Shown: positions 35,109 through 45,788 of the stretch, piece after piece | Position numbering within the stretch: the first letter of the stretch is position 1 | Layout of the letters: each line of letters begins with the position of its first letter | Assembly: GCA_905178155.1 (NCBI GenBank) | Contig: CAJINV010000003.1 | Location: 7,187,612 to 7,251,611, forward strand | Length of the DNA: 64,000 nucleotides | Direction: 5' to 3' | Source of the DNA: Amoebophrya sp. A120 | Lineage: Eukaryota > Sar > Dinophyceae > Syndiniales > Amoebophryaceae | Position numbers and translations under genes: made by a program | Notes under the pieces: generated by a model | Database searches by the model: none | The model's input: only the letters and a program-made list of their open reading frames with translations | Told to the model about the DNA's origin: nothing

Positions 35109-36965
35109 TCATGTGTAACGCTCTATGTCGGCGCGGCACATTTCTTCGAACGCAGTAGTCTCGCCCGTCTCGGTTACGGTTGTAGGGTCTGCGGCCCGAC
35201 GCAAGACGTGCTCCCGGTGATGCGTCCCTGGGAATTCCACACTTAATCCTTCCCCCGAAGGAGCGTAGGTCAGGTAGGAAGAATACTTTTTAAGCAGCAG
35301 CCACACATAACACCTCGAAAAAAGTGCGTATCGCTCCATGTACCGGTTCGCGTTTGAGATGAGTTGCGAGATAGCCTCGGCATCCAGTTCCCGCGCAAAC
35401 TCCACCTGGTCGCTCATTGCCTCGAGCGTGATAGGTAGGAGGTGCTCGTAGTAGGTTAGACCTAGATGATAATGCTCGTACACTGGCCGGCCGCGATTAC
35501 CGATCTCAGTCGCCAGTAAAACCAAACTTTTTCCGGTCAGCTTCTGCTTTAGCCCGCCACTGTACCCGTTTCCGGGTAAATCCAACGCGTATGCCCATCG
35601 ATCCTGGTGAAGCAATGCAATATTAATGAGCAAGTAGACGTGGTTCTCAGAGTTGATGTGGTTGGTTCATGAATTATCGTCCTGCAGCTACTTGAGCGAT
35701 TGCTTATTTTTTTTTCTCACGGTCCACGACGCCTCGTTTCTTCTTATCTCGTCTGCAAAAACTAAAAGAAACTATAACCAGTATACCTGCTGCTCGTCTA
35801 GCGGTACGAAATTCGGATCACTGTTGACTACAGTGACGTTTGAGAGGTCGTCCTCCAAAAAGGCTACGTCGAACAGGTCTGGTCGTTTTTCCGCCTGGCG
35901 GAGAAATTCACGACGGAATGTATCCTGTGCAAAAGCACTCGTATAAATTTTTGCAGTCATCCATGACATCAAATACCGTTCGCATTACCGACCTGAGATA
36001 TCATTATTCATATACAAACCCCAACTCTCTTTTTACGAATAAAATTATTTGTGATGCTATTTATACCTAGTAGTGCGATACTTTTGCATGATTGCATAGG
36101 GTGAACCTCGCTGCAACATTTCGCGATAATCGTGGGACCAGTTCACTGCCCCTCGATCCGTGCCTCTCCAGAAGGCTTTTTTGATCTTTGACGATGGTAC
36201 TTCCTCCTCTCCAACACGCAGCAGGGCGGTAGTAGTTGGTGCCGCTTCTACTGCCTCCATCTGCCTCTCCCGCTTTTTCAGGAGAACGACCTCAGTCAGG
36301 TTTACCAGCTGTGGTCGGCAGACATTGGGGAAAAGGATATCAAAAAACTCTTGATTGCTTGCGATGGAGAAGAGGGGAAGCGGAGCGCGGGCCTCCTGAT
36401 CCAGCAGATTATAGAAGGGCGGTGTGCCCTCGTTCTTCCTCAAAATCGGCATGTCTCCGTGATTCAGCACCAGGTCAAACGAGGAAATACTCGGACTCTG
36501 CTGCAAAATTTCTACCAAAAAGTCAGCCAGGCAAGATGGTTCGATAGCATCCGGCGGCTCTTCGCCCTGCGGTACAGGCTGCTCGCCTTTGCCTACTTTT
36601 TCGAACGCGGGTTTAGGCGCGGTCTGGTTCAAATGCGAGAAATCGGGAAGAATTTGGAGCAGCTTCGAATCTTCCCGAATGTACCGAAATAGCAGATTTT
36701 TTGCGTCTGTAATCTGGTTCAGGGCTGCGTGCACTTTTTTCTGCGTGACTCCGAAGGCGCGCCAACGTGCGAGGTCAGGCGCAATCGCGGCGTACGGGTC
36801 GCAAAGGGGCTCGCTCGTATTTCCCTTGGCTTTTTTCCGAGTCGCAAACCCTACAACGCACGCCCGTGGGTCGCTTTCCTGTCTCGTCGCGGCCCCAGGG
36901 GGCATCATGTGACGAGTGTTGCTTATGAAAGAAAATAAATGAATTGCGAACCTTGTGGTCATCAT
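35109..36965 (-). CDS. CAP10/GT90-family glycosyltransferase, three exons
   Basis: Predicted O-glycosyltransferase of family GT90 (CAP10, POGLUT and KDELC relatives), which transfers glucose or xylose in the secretory pathway. Exons 36965-36099, 35915-35787 and 35645-35109 are all in phase, giving about 510 residues. Family signatures in order: LPLFSIASNQEFFDILFPN, KKAFWRGTDRGAVNW (the FWRG block), REFLRQAEKRPDLFDVAF, then YALDLPGNGYSGGLKQKL (the nucleotide-sugar block) and a helical end. The first intron is an introner element; the second is GT-AG. No clear signal peptide follows the chosen ATG, so an upstream exon may be missing. The neighbouring genes at 37.3-38.8 kb encode proteins with N-terminal hydrophobic segments and could include it. 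Confidence 0.88.
35921..36098. mobile_element. Introner element, family A
   Basis: Left TATCCTGTGCAAAAGCACTC, right GATACTTTTGCATGATTGCATA. Flanks GAATG and GGGTG (3 of 5). Removal joins GGT TCA CCC to CGT CGT GAA in the GT90 gene. Confidence 0.85.
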
Positions 36966-37260
36966 GGCATCGAGCTACAACGTCACCCGTCACCAGGTTA
37001 GGACGGGGGAGTCAGCACGACTGTACATGCGTTTGGGTTTGTGATTTTCTCTGGCCAAGACCCACTGATGTGCAGGACTCGACTTCTAGTTCCACATGAC
37101 CCTGGTCATGCCATGGATCATGTGGTCCTCATTATATGACTTCATTTGCACCTGCTAGTTAATCATGCCACTTGTTACCACGACATGACGGAGACCGAGA
37201 AGAAGTTGTTGCATCTCAAGAAGACAAGATGAGCAGCAGTAAGCAAGAAGTAGGAGAAAT

Positions 37261-37644
37261 CTAACTCGTATAATCGACACTCGTGGAACTTGGCGCAGCT
37301 TCTGTTGTGGGCTGGCGTGATGCACCCGAAGTCGTGTCTGCGGCTGGTATTACGGAAGAAGAGCGAGGAGACTCGTCTACTGTCTGCTCATGCTCGTCCT
37401 CGTCGTAGTAAAAGTAACCACCGTCGATGAGGAAAGCCTCAAAGGCGCTGGCTGTCTCGTCCAGAAGAGCTAGGAGTGGATGCTGCTTGTCCTGGAGCAG
37501 GTCTGCGACTGAGAGCTCTTCCACAATTTGCTGAGCACGCCGCAGCAATCCGTCCGTGTCGGAATTGTAAATCGGAATGCGGGACCAGGCCAACGCGACA
37601 AAGGCCGCTGCGAAGTATGCAACGATATAGCAGACGCTTTGCAT
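37261..37644 (-). CDS. Hypothetical protein with N-terminal membrane segment
   Basis: From MQSVCYIVAYFAAAFVALAW, a hydrophobic signal or anchor, the frame continues through a helical stretch (RRAQQIVEELSVADLL), an acidic DEDEHEQ patch and a Ser/Thr-rich tail to a stop at 37261. The frame is open further upstream to 37737, so it may be the 3' exon of a longer gene, perhaps that at 37865-38785. I do not recognise a family. Confidence 0.45.
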   Translation of the reverse strand: MQSVCYIVAYFAAAFVALAWSRIPIYNSDTDGLLRRAQQIVEELSVADLLQDKQHPLLALLDETASAFEAFLIDGGYFYYDEDEHEQTVDESPRSSSVIPAADTTSGASRQPTTEAAPSSTSVDYTS

Positions 37645-37864
37645 TTCGATTCCGATGCTGACACATGCACGACGAGGATGAACGTAGTAGAAGTAGCACG
37701 CAGTAGCAGGCATCAAGTACTCCAGCAGCAGGACCACATGAGTATCTACAAGCCGCGTGAAGACCCATTTCCGTCAAATTTTTGCTACTCAATCGTGACA
37801 GTCAGTCGTGCTGTTTCGCTGCTCCTCTTGAAACGATTTTTGCGTTCCGTATTATATCTGCATT

Positions 37865-38785
37865 TCATACTAACGTGCACGGGTTCTGTTTCTCGGGCTG
37901 GGCAAGATAGGCAGCGGTTTCTGGCACCAGTCCGTCCCCGAACCTTTGTCGATGTTTGACCACGTACTCGAACAAGAAACTGCGATAATATGCACCCGAC
38001 GGATCTGATTCCGGAATGCCACACGTAATGCGCTCCTCCGACGACCGAGTCCAAGACGCGTCTTGTTCGCCCCCTACCTTGCCGGTCGTGCTGTCGCTCG
38101 ACTCCAGGTATCGCAGGAGGCGAAAGATAGGCCACCCGCTGCGCGCAATACGGTCCCAGCCCACGCGACGAAGCAGTAAGGTTTCCAGAGCGAAGCCATC
38201 TTCCCTACCAAGCTGCAGCAGTAGTCGCAAAGCAAGATATCCGAGTACGCACGTAGGTGGTGAAGACGATTTCGACTGTTGGACAAGTAAACCCAAAGCG
38301 TTCATCCCCCCGCGCCGGCTGTAATCGTTCATTTCCTCCTGAGCCTGCGGTTGGTCTTCTTCACCAGCGAACGAATGTGCACTGATGTCATCTCCGGAAG
38401 ATGTTTTGCCGTCGATAAAATCCGAAGAGCCCCCCTCCCCGCGAAGATACAGTTCCACCCCGGTTGTGTTGTCAAGTAGATGCGCAAAGTCTTGCACAAC
38501 GTCCTGCATCGAGGACTGTCCACTCATCGCGGAAAGTAGGCGCTTTTGCAGTCGCATCCAGTCCGGGAGGCCGCCGCACGTGGGATTCTCAAGCGCATTC
38601 ACCAGTACCGGGGACGAACGATTTCCACAACCTGGTGCACCGTCTTGGTAGCCAATCATCAAGCGAAGCAGTAGCCAACCAACTTGCTCTCCCACATGGC
38701 CGAAAAACACATAGAAGAATGAGAAGACCAAGAGAAGAAACAACCTGGCCGTCCACAACAGAACGCCAGCGCTTTGCGTTCTCAT
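37865..38785 (-). CDS. Hypothetical protein with N-terminal hydrophobic segment
   Basis: About 306 residues from MRTQSAGVLLWTARLFLLLV, a signal peptide or anchor, followed by a region with a few Cys and a Leu-rich helical stretch (CVLGYLALRLLLQLGRED). The frame ends right at GTTAGT, a plausible donor, so the gene may continue into the 37.3-37.7 kb frame. No family recognised. Likely secretory or membrane-associated, by inference from the N terminus. Confidence 0.5.
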   Translation of the reverse strand: MRTQSAGVLLWTARLFLLLVFSFFYVFFGHVGEQVGWLLLRLMIGYQDGAPGCGNRSSPVLVNALENPTCGGLPDWMRLQKRLLSAMSGQSSMQDVVQDFAHLLDNTTGVELYLRGEGGSSDFIDGKTSSGDDISAHSFAGEEDQPQAQEEMNDYSRRGGMNALGLLVQQSKSSSPPTCVLGYLALRLLLQLGREDGFALETLLLRRVGWDRIARSGWPIFRLLRYLESSDSTTGKVGGEQDASWTRSSEERITCGIPESDPSGAYYRSFLFEYVVKHRQRFGDGLVPETAAYLAQPEKQNPCTLV

Positions 38786-40530
38786 CCGCTTCAATCTCCG
38801 CGCGTGCACGACACGTTGTAGCAGCAATTCTCGTCGCCCGAAGTTGTAAATATTAAAGTTGGTTCTTTCATGTTGTCTCCATGATCCTCCTGGCGGAATG
38901 TTTCCTCCCGGAACTGGAGAAGGAGAACACGTCACATCTTTAGAGTACTTCCTGCGAAAAAAGTGCGCCGGTCTGGGTTGCTCCGCAACAGAGCCTGTGC
39001 CCCATCCCAATCCACCGCTCCTTTTATGTATCATGACCGATGTTGCGCTGTCACGTGACGAAGCATCTATCCCACCTCCTGCTGAAGCTGTGCCTCACAT
39101 TCTTGTTTCTGCGCGAGGGCTTTTCCAGTACTAGCAAACGGCTTTCGACGACTTCAGGAAGAAGAGTGCCTCGCACTTTATTCGGACTCTGACTCATTTA
39201 TTTATTTATTTGATCCACTGACTCTGACTCATGAAGATCAATATCATAGGCGCCAGTACCTTCGATCATAGGCATCTTCACCTATCCAATTTATTCGACC
39301 CGTGTAAAACGGTCGTGGAACTGCAAGAAACCAATGAATATAAAGGTGTGCTGCAGCTGCGCAACGAGACCAATTTCGCGATGTTGTTCGTTGAAAGAGC
39401 AAGAGGGAACAAAGCGCAAATACCATTAATACCAGCAAAAGAAAAAGAACAAAAATCGACTTAAGCCTATAACTCCGATTCACAGTGTTTAAGAAAAGGA
39501 CCCGAGAGAGGACACAACTGCTATTTTTTCAATTATCAGAAGAACTGCAGGCACAATACTAGAAAAAGAGACCAGTGTGTGACAAGTCTTAGACTTAGAC
39601 ACACAAATAAAACAAATAGATCCACCAATTTTTCTCATACTGAGCAGCGCTTCAGATGAATGAAATGGGAATACAAAATTATTCAAAGTTGAAGATCGGC
39701 GCCATGAAGCAAGCGATGATAGGTACTCTGGAAGGTTCGAAAAATCCTCTGCCGATGCGGAAGTGCAGAAGCTGCACGAACACCATTCAAGAAAATTGGA
39801 ATGGTGCAGCGCTAGTTGATGCCGTCGACAGGAATTCTATTTTTTTTTTTTCGTCCTGCGTTCTTTTTATCAGTTTCTGCAGACAAAAAAGCAAACTGCA
39901 CTGATGTACCTGCAGCTTTAGCCCCGGTACGTGGTCAACTCAAATGCTTCATGAGCAGCTAGCAAAAGTAGAGCATGGTCCGATGCTGACGTCATTCTAT
40001 GGTGTGCGAGTAAAGCTAGAGAGCAAGTCGAAACACCGCAGCAATACCAAACACCCCGCCGACCGAAAATTAATATCTGAATACGCTGGTGCTGTCGTCG
40101 TGGAGTTCCTCTGGGTCTTGTTGTATTTCCTTAGCCTCCCTAGTATCACCAAGGGGCACAGAATCATGTTAGAAGGGTAGGTTAGGTCGTACAGCTGGTA
40201 CCACGATACAAGCAGCTGTATTTCGTCGCTGCGAAGAGAGATATGCCCGCTTTTAGGCTGGATTAAGTAGAGGATTTTTTGCTTATTGGCTAGCAGCGAT
40301 GTCTGGATTTCACTTTCGTAAACTCCCGGGCGGGACAAACCTGCACCAGCACAAGCGCCTGCTGCTCGTCCATTTTAAATAAAATGGGCGTCACGCATAA
40401 ACTTAAGAACTACTTTTTTCATATTCAAGCATGGTAAGTATCAAAAATAAAAAATAAAGAACAATATGACAATGACTGTCATTTATTTTACTACTTTTCT
40501 TATTCCCACCTTCTGTCGTAGGTTTTATCA
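38786..40530. other. Intergenic, simple repeat only
   Basis: No supported gene. At 39184-39232 a 13-base word GACTCTGACTCAT occurs twice around a TTTA run. Confidence 0.45.
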
Positions 40531-40971
40531 CTATAGGACCAGAACACCTAGGTACCATAAGACTCCTCCTACAGCAAGAAGACTTCCGAGAATCAATGCG
40601 GCGACGAGTGCAGGCGACTGCAGCCAGCGCTGCAGCATTTCCGCGATTCCCCAGCTGGAAGAGCTAGAGTGGTGGTCCGGGACCGGGCCGGACAGGAACC
40701 CCGGTGCCGCCGGTCCACCAGGAGGCGTGGCGGGTCCAACCGCCCCGGCGTAATAGTCATGTGCTCCGCCCGGACCCGCTCCGACTGCCCCTGCATGGTA
40801 AGCCGATGCCGGCACCGGCTGCTTTGTGGAAAGGAAAACTACAAGAAAAGCGTCCCCGGTGGGTTGATCACGTTCACCTTCACGATCAGAAGTGAATGGC
40901 AAAGTCCCTGAAGTACACTCTGAACAAACTTTCATCAGTAGATTGGACAAGATGTGAGCCACGTGGTCCAT
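40531..40971 (-). CDS. Hypothetical C-terminally anchored protein
   Basis: Ends with a hydrophobic helix (ALVAALILGSLLAVGGVLWY) and only six residues after it, typical of tail-anchored proteins. The preceding part is Gly/Pro/Ala-rich (GAVGAGPGGAHDYYAGAVG). The N-terminal half may belong to other exons: a good acceptor (TTTCCACAAAG) lies before QPVPASAYH. Not recognised as a known family. Confidence 0.5.
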   Translation of the reverse strand: MDHVAHILSNLLMKVCSECTSGTLPFTSDREGERDQPTGDAFLVVFLSTKQPVPASAYHAGAVGAGPGGAHDYYAGAVGPATPPGGPAAPGFLSGPVPDHHSSSSSWGIAEMLQRWLQSPALVAALILGSLLAVGGVLWYLGVLVL

Positions 40972-41012
40972 GACCTCTCACGTAACCGATACGCGTACTT
41001 AGAAACGGGTTT

Positions 41013-41228
41013 TCATGTGGTCAATGTCGCTGGTGGGAAAGCGCAAATGCAATTGCATGTTGTCAACAAAACTCGACCACTCTTGATTTTCTGATTGTGA
41101 TCTCGTGACGTGCTCCTCTTCTTAGCCTTATTTGCCGCTTTCTTGCGTCCCATTTTCGTAAGATGGACAGCAGGTGCAGGAAAACCGGGGGGCCCCGCAC
41201 TACCGCTATTACCTTCATTTAAATTCAT
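41013..41228 (-). CDS. Possible basic N-terminal exon
   Basis: From ATG at 41228 the frame gives a Gly/Pro-rich start and a Lys/Arg-rich stretch (MGRKKAANKAKKRSTSR). It could be a first exon of the tail-anchored gene at 40531-40971 or an unrelated small frame. Weak evidence. Confidence 0.25.
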   Translation of the reverse strand: MNLNEGNSGSAGPPGFPAPAVHLTKMGRKKAANKAKKRSTSRDHNQKIKSGRVLLTTCNCICAFPPATLTT

Positions 41229-41534
41229 TCGCTACATCAAGTGGGCAGCAAATTTATGTCACACTCACAGAGGACCACACAGTCTGTGATCCATTAACGT
41301 ATCTGACTTTATGTTGTTCGAGTCATGATCTATAAAACAGACCTCCCGCGAAGTCATTTCGACCGAATGTGACGAGGGCAACAGTTCATGTTCTCCTTTT
41401 GTTCCAGCCCTAATATCGACCAGGGTGTTTTTGGGCAACCGCCTTTTCAACAAAGAACTTTAGATAGTCGTAAACTCTAAATAAAAGGAGATATATATAG
41501 ATACGGGGAAACAGCAAGATGCGAAAAGAACCAA

Positions 41535-42270
41535 CTAAGAGTTAGAACCTGTACTACCTCTACCTGTCCAAGACAGCAGCGCGAGGAATAAAACTACGGC
41601 AGCAACTAGCAGCAGCACAACAAAGATGCAGCGTCTGGCCCTTTCTCGCGAGCGTTCCAGGGTTTCTTGTCGGGTTCTCTGCAGGCCCGCTCGGCCAGGA
41701 GAAGGTGGCTTGCGTGATACCGTGACGAAGGCTGCGGAAGGCTTTTTTATGTTGAGCGCTGCGTAGTCTGGACCGCCATCCGAGTCGCTGTTTATGTAGC
41801 CGGTTAAAGGTCGCTTCTGCTGTGAACTTGGTGCCCCGCGGCCACCGGTATCAACAAGTCCTGCACCTGCTTCACCTGCTCTTGCTCTACTTTTCGAGAA
41901 TGCAAATGGTGGTCTTCCAGTTTGCGCTCGCACCACCGCTGGTGGTGTCCCGGGGTGTCCGAGTAGTGGTCTTGCCTGATCTGTTCCTTCAACGTTGGGC
42001 GTGAAGGGTGATACGATTCTTCTTGGTCCGAGGACTTCATCCGCACTTCCGAACGCAGACACACCGCTGCCACGACGCGGGACGCGGCCACTGCTGGTCC
42101 TTTTGCCCTCATGCTTTGTTTGTGCGCTTGTTCGTAGTCGCTGCGCCGCCAAGTTCTTATTTTGTTTCTTTGCCTTCATCGCCTTGCGTCGATGATCTTG
42201 TCGACCGGAAGGAGGAGCTACGTACGAACCTGAGGCACTGCTTCTCGTGCTGGAATCCGATCCGCTCGAG
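41535..42270 (-). CDS. Hypothetical Ser/Arg-rich tail-anchored protein, 3' exon
   Basis: After an acceptor (CTATTCCAG) the frame runs about 245 residues: Ser-rich, then basic (MKAKKQNKNLAAQRLR), then low complexity, then RERARRCIFVVLLLVAAVVL, a membrane helix near the C terminus. The first exon may be the Ser/Arg-rich frame starting at 42945. No family recognised. Confidence 0.5.
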
Positions 42271-42370
42271 CTGGAATAGGTTGCAATCCCAAGACAAAAA
42301 ATAAACACTTGACCCCACTCAACAAAGCGAGTGTGAGGACGACGACATTCATTGCACGCCGAAGCAAAGC

Positions 42371-42529
42371 TGCAACCTCATTTTCACCCGCCCAGCCGGG
42401 TAGGTGGAAAGTGGGACAGAACCACGATCCGGGCCGACTGGCCGGATCTTGCTTTTCTCCGTTCGCGTACGCGTGGATCCGGTTCCGTCCCACTTTTCAC
42501 CCACCCGGCCGGGCGGGTGAAAAGTGGGA
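42371..42529. repeat. Foldback element with nested palindromes
   Basis: About 42371-42418 and 42484-42529 are inverted copies of each other. The right arm is itself a 42-bp near-perfect palindrome (42488-42529, one mismatch per 21-bp arm) built on CACCCGCCCGG. It lies between two Ser-rich minus-strand frames and may be intronic. Confidence 0.75.
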
Positions 42530-42569
42530 TGACCACAAATCGTCTTAATTTGTTACCCCGCTCTAAGGG

Positions 42570-42945
42570 TCAAACTTCAGGACTGTGATCAATGTGGACG
42601 ATAGTTCTTGTACGCATTTTTCTATATTGCAATGTAAAATCTTCAAAATAGAAGTTTCGGTAGGTCACTGTACGCATTTTTCTATAAAAAAAGTGGCGCA
42701 TGAATGCTTTTTCCGACGAATATGAAAAATCATACGGGCAAATGAATGCCCTCTGCCCACACATGAGTTCGTTGAGAGTGCCAGGCTTTATTTGGTGGCC
42801 AGACCATAAACGAAGTTGCATCTGAAGCTCGTCTTTTCACACGGCGACTGCGTCGGCGTCGTCGCTTAGAACTGCCTCGTTGTTCTTTTGCGCCACCTTC
42901 ATCGGCTGACGACGAGCTGCTGTAAGAGCTCGACGAGGAGGACAT
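42570..42945 (-). CDS. Possible Ser/Arg-rich first exon
   Basis: From ATG at 42945: a poly-Ser start, an acidic patch, then SSKRRRRRSRRVKRRAS. Coding is believable only to about 42800; the rest of the frame looks random. It may be the 5' exon of the 41535-42270 gene. Confidence 0.3.
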
Positions 42946-44260
42946 TGAAGATAAAATAAGTACTTCTATGCGAGGACGAATCGCGTGCCTACGGGCTGGA
43001 AATAGAAACTGGCACAACTAATACTAAACTAACCTCCCCGCCTCGGTCATTAAGTAGCTCCACTTCGGTACCTGAACGAGGGCGGTTGCCTCAAAACCAG
43101 GTAGAGACAGGAGGTAGAGACAGCGGCCTCGAGGAAGGCGGCAAAAAATCACCGCCAATCTTGTATGCTAAACAACTTCAACTTCATCATGCTATGTTGC
43201 ATAGAAAAAGGAAGACAAAAAGAAAATCGAGCGGGCGACTGCAAGGAGAAACATCACAAAAGAGAAAAGAACATGATAACCGAGAAAACCGACATGAGGA
43301 CGCCACGATGAAGCCACATGATGGAAGTATAAAACACAAGTAGTGGCACACGATCAGAACAAGAACACCAAACTCACCAAAAAGCATACCAAGCAGTCCA
43401 TTTTCATGCTGCCAATGCCTCCAGACGTGGCTGTGGCATTATATATCTCTTGCAGAAACGAAGATGGCCATGCGGATCGATGCGCGGCCTTTGCGACTTA
43501 CTAATGTAATATCTAGGGCATAAACATTTGAACCTTCGTGGAATCAAATACGAAAACTTGTCTTCCAAAGATTAGGAGACAGCATCCTCGTCACAACGAG
43601 CCTCGACACAACGGTTAGATAGTACTTAAGTGCTTGTAGTTTTTAGGGCAGTTTTTCAGTTTCAAAGCGGCAAGGGGGGAAAGCATATAGCCAACTACAT
43701 ATAGAGCTAGGTCGTAAATCTTCATTGAAGGTGATGCGTAGGTGATAAAGATACTGGCGCTCGGATGCGCAGAACCTTGCTAGCTTGCAATGCTACGCGC
43801 GGACCGATGCTAACCTACACGCCCGGAGAGTTCGAACATACACAAAATTTGCGTCAGCTTGTAAAAGTGCATGTAGCAAATATGTTCAAACTATTTGAAG
43901 ACTTCGACCGCCCTGTCGACCTGTAGACAAAAGAAAAAGCAGTGTCAGCTTTTATTTCACGACCACCGCGTTTTACGTTCATCGAGGAAAAACAAAAATC
44001 ATAGTCGATATAATTATAGAAATAAATTTCATAAAAAATTGTAGTCGTTAGCTTCCAAAACTAGTTCTGCACTTTGTAGACCTTCTTGCTGCCGAACTGG
44101 GGAACTGCTTGCACTTCTTCAAAATTTGCTTTCCAAAAACTCCGGGCTAAACTCTCAACAATTCGTGCAGGTTCTCCATCATTAACACGAGCTGCTTCTT
44201 TCTTTTTTATCTAGGCAACGAATAAGTTCCCTGGATTAAGCATGAATAAGGTGCCTTGTT
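42946..44260. other. Intergenic, one R1 repeat copy
   Basis: No supported gene. Contains the first copy of repeat R1 at 43550-43607. The rest is AT-rich. Confidence 0.45.
43550..43607. repeat. Repeat R1, copy a
   Basis: Shares ACGAAAACTTGTCTTCCAAA and GATTAGGAGACAGCATCCTC with the copy at 50091. Isolated from coding sequence here. Confidence 0.8.
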
Positions 44261-45302
44261 GTGCCAACGGCGTTATTTTTGTTTTTTCTAATTCGCACAA
44301 CTCTGCCTTTGGCAGACGGCTTTCAAGATGAACAAGATACTTATACGCCTGCGGCCCTCATTTTTTCTCATCGGCACTTCAATACTTCTTTTTCGCGTGT
44401 GCTGCCCAATATCATACAAATAGCTTGGTTATATAATTCTGCTGCTCTGGCTGCAGATTGCATCCCAAAGGAGGCCGTCTATGAACTGCAAAAGTATCGC
44501 ACTCGTATAAATGCATTACAAATTTTCTCAGCATAAGCAATGCTTACCTTAAGGAAAAGATTTGTCTTGCAAGTCTTGCAACATTTATACGAATACAATA
44601 CTTGCGCAGGATAGGTCGTTCGAAGATCTCGCAACTTCGCCTACTGCGGGCGGAGTATCTGCATCCGCATCTTCAGCTGAACTTAACAGAGACACATTCC
44701 GAGGACCACTAGCCCGCAGCTGCAATGCCTGTGCGACTGGTGTATCAAATGCAAAACTGTCTGGGTCTGGAAGAATGCGCGAATTGTCATGCTGCTTTTC
44801 CATGACCAATGAGGTCTGGAATGCAGGACCTAGCAAGACAGATTCTGTGCGATCTCTCTCATGCCTATCCTCCATGAGAAACTCTCTCCCGACTTGGTGA
44901 AAACTGGGCGACTTTTGGTAATCACGTAACACAGATTTTTGCGTGCTTCAGATTTAGCATGACAAGTTGCACTCTTCCAGACCCAGACATTTTTACATTT
45001 GATATGGTAATACGTTGTACAACCCGAGGACGTCGTGGCCCAAGGATGAAAACAAGCAAAGTATCCCACGAAAAAACTGTTTCACTGTGAACTTGTGATG
45101 CATGGAATGGAACACAAAACTATTTGTTTTGCTACACGACATGCAAGACGTTGGATCATTTTTCCGGTGTTTTCGCTTGGGAAGTGCGCAGGGCAAATTT
45201 TCTGTGCCATGTGTAACAAACTTGTGATGCAGATCTTGCAAAATCATCACAGTGAAACAGTTTTTTACTGCGATACAAAGTAAACCCGTACTAAAAAGAT
45301 AA
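44261..45302 (+). CDS. Small protein gene with three introner elements
   Basis: The only well-supported plus-strand gene. Exons: up to 44479, 44619-44742, 45010-45061 and 45281-45302, all in phase and ending in TAA at 45300-45302. The 5' end is unresolved: the frame is open from about 44261 with a hydrophobic stretch (ALFLFFLIRTTLPLADG) that would suit a signal peptide, but it lacks an ATG in that frame. The protein is short (about 139 residues from 44261), with Ser/Ala-rich and Cys-containing parts (ARSCNACATG). No family recognised. More than a third of the gene span is true exon; the rest is elements. Confidence 0.6.
44480..44613. mobile_element. Introner element, family A
   Basis: Left TATGAACTGCAAAAGTATCG, right AATACAATACTTGCGCAGGATA. 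Flanks CCGTC and GGTCG match poorly. Removal joins GAG GCC GTC to TTC GAA GAT in frame. Confidence 0.8.
44743..45004. mobile_element. Introner element, family E
   Basis: Left TATCAAATGCAAAACTGTCT then GGGTCTGG, right CCAGACCCAGAC...TACATTTGATA. Flanks TGGTG and TGGTA (4 of 5). In phase. Confidence 0.87.
45062..45275. mobile_element. Introner element, family F
   Basis: Left TATCCCACGAAAAAACTGTT, right end inverted and finishing AACAGTTTTTTACTGCGATA. Perfect duplication CAAAG. Removal joins CAA AG to T AAA CCC and reaches a stop eight codons later. No GT-AG register. Confidence 0.92.
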
Positions 45303-45541
45303 GCCGCCACCGCCTTCACTTGGCTGCGATTTTTCACAGAAGCACGAAGATGAACAACCTGCGCCATTCTGAATTTCTGTGCTTTTAGCTGACGTCCTGC
45401 CGGAGGTAGTGAGACAGTGTATTTTAGCCTGCTCCACCGCGGACGGTATGTAGTGAGACAGTGGAAGAAGAAGATGAAGAACAAGAAGACGAATAAAAAT
45501 GCAAATTCTAATATGGTGAAAGATGAAGTAGGTGACATTAT

Positions 45542-45788
45542 ATTTTCAACTTGTGGTGCGCGGATCCTCACTTGACTTCTTTGTTGTCAAAGTTCAAGAG
45601 GCAATAAGTACAAGTGACAGATTCTTCCATATGCATAACGTTCAAACCGGCGCGAAGCTTGGGAACGTCTTTCTCTTTGACGGCCTGGACGATCTCCTTC
45701 GGACCAATGTCGTAATCCGCAATGAGCCCCATCATCTTCTTCACCTCTTTCTCTTCCTGGGACTTCTTCTTTGCCGCTTTCTGCAGAT
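45542..45788 (-). pseudogene. Ankyrin-gene fragment, copy 1, cut by the gap
   Basis: Matches 47146-47393 and 50986-51229 almost base for base, without the 4-bp insertion of copy 2. It holds the exon beginning KAAKKKSQEEKEVKKMMGLI. It stops at the N run, so completeness cannot be judged. Confidence 0.7.
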
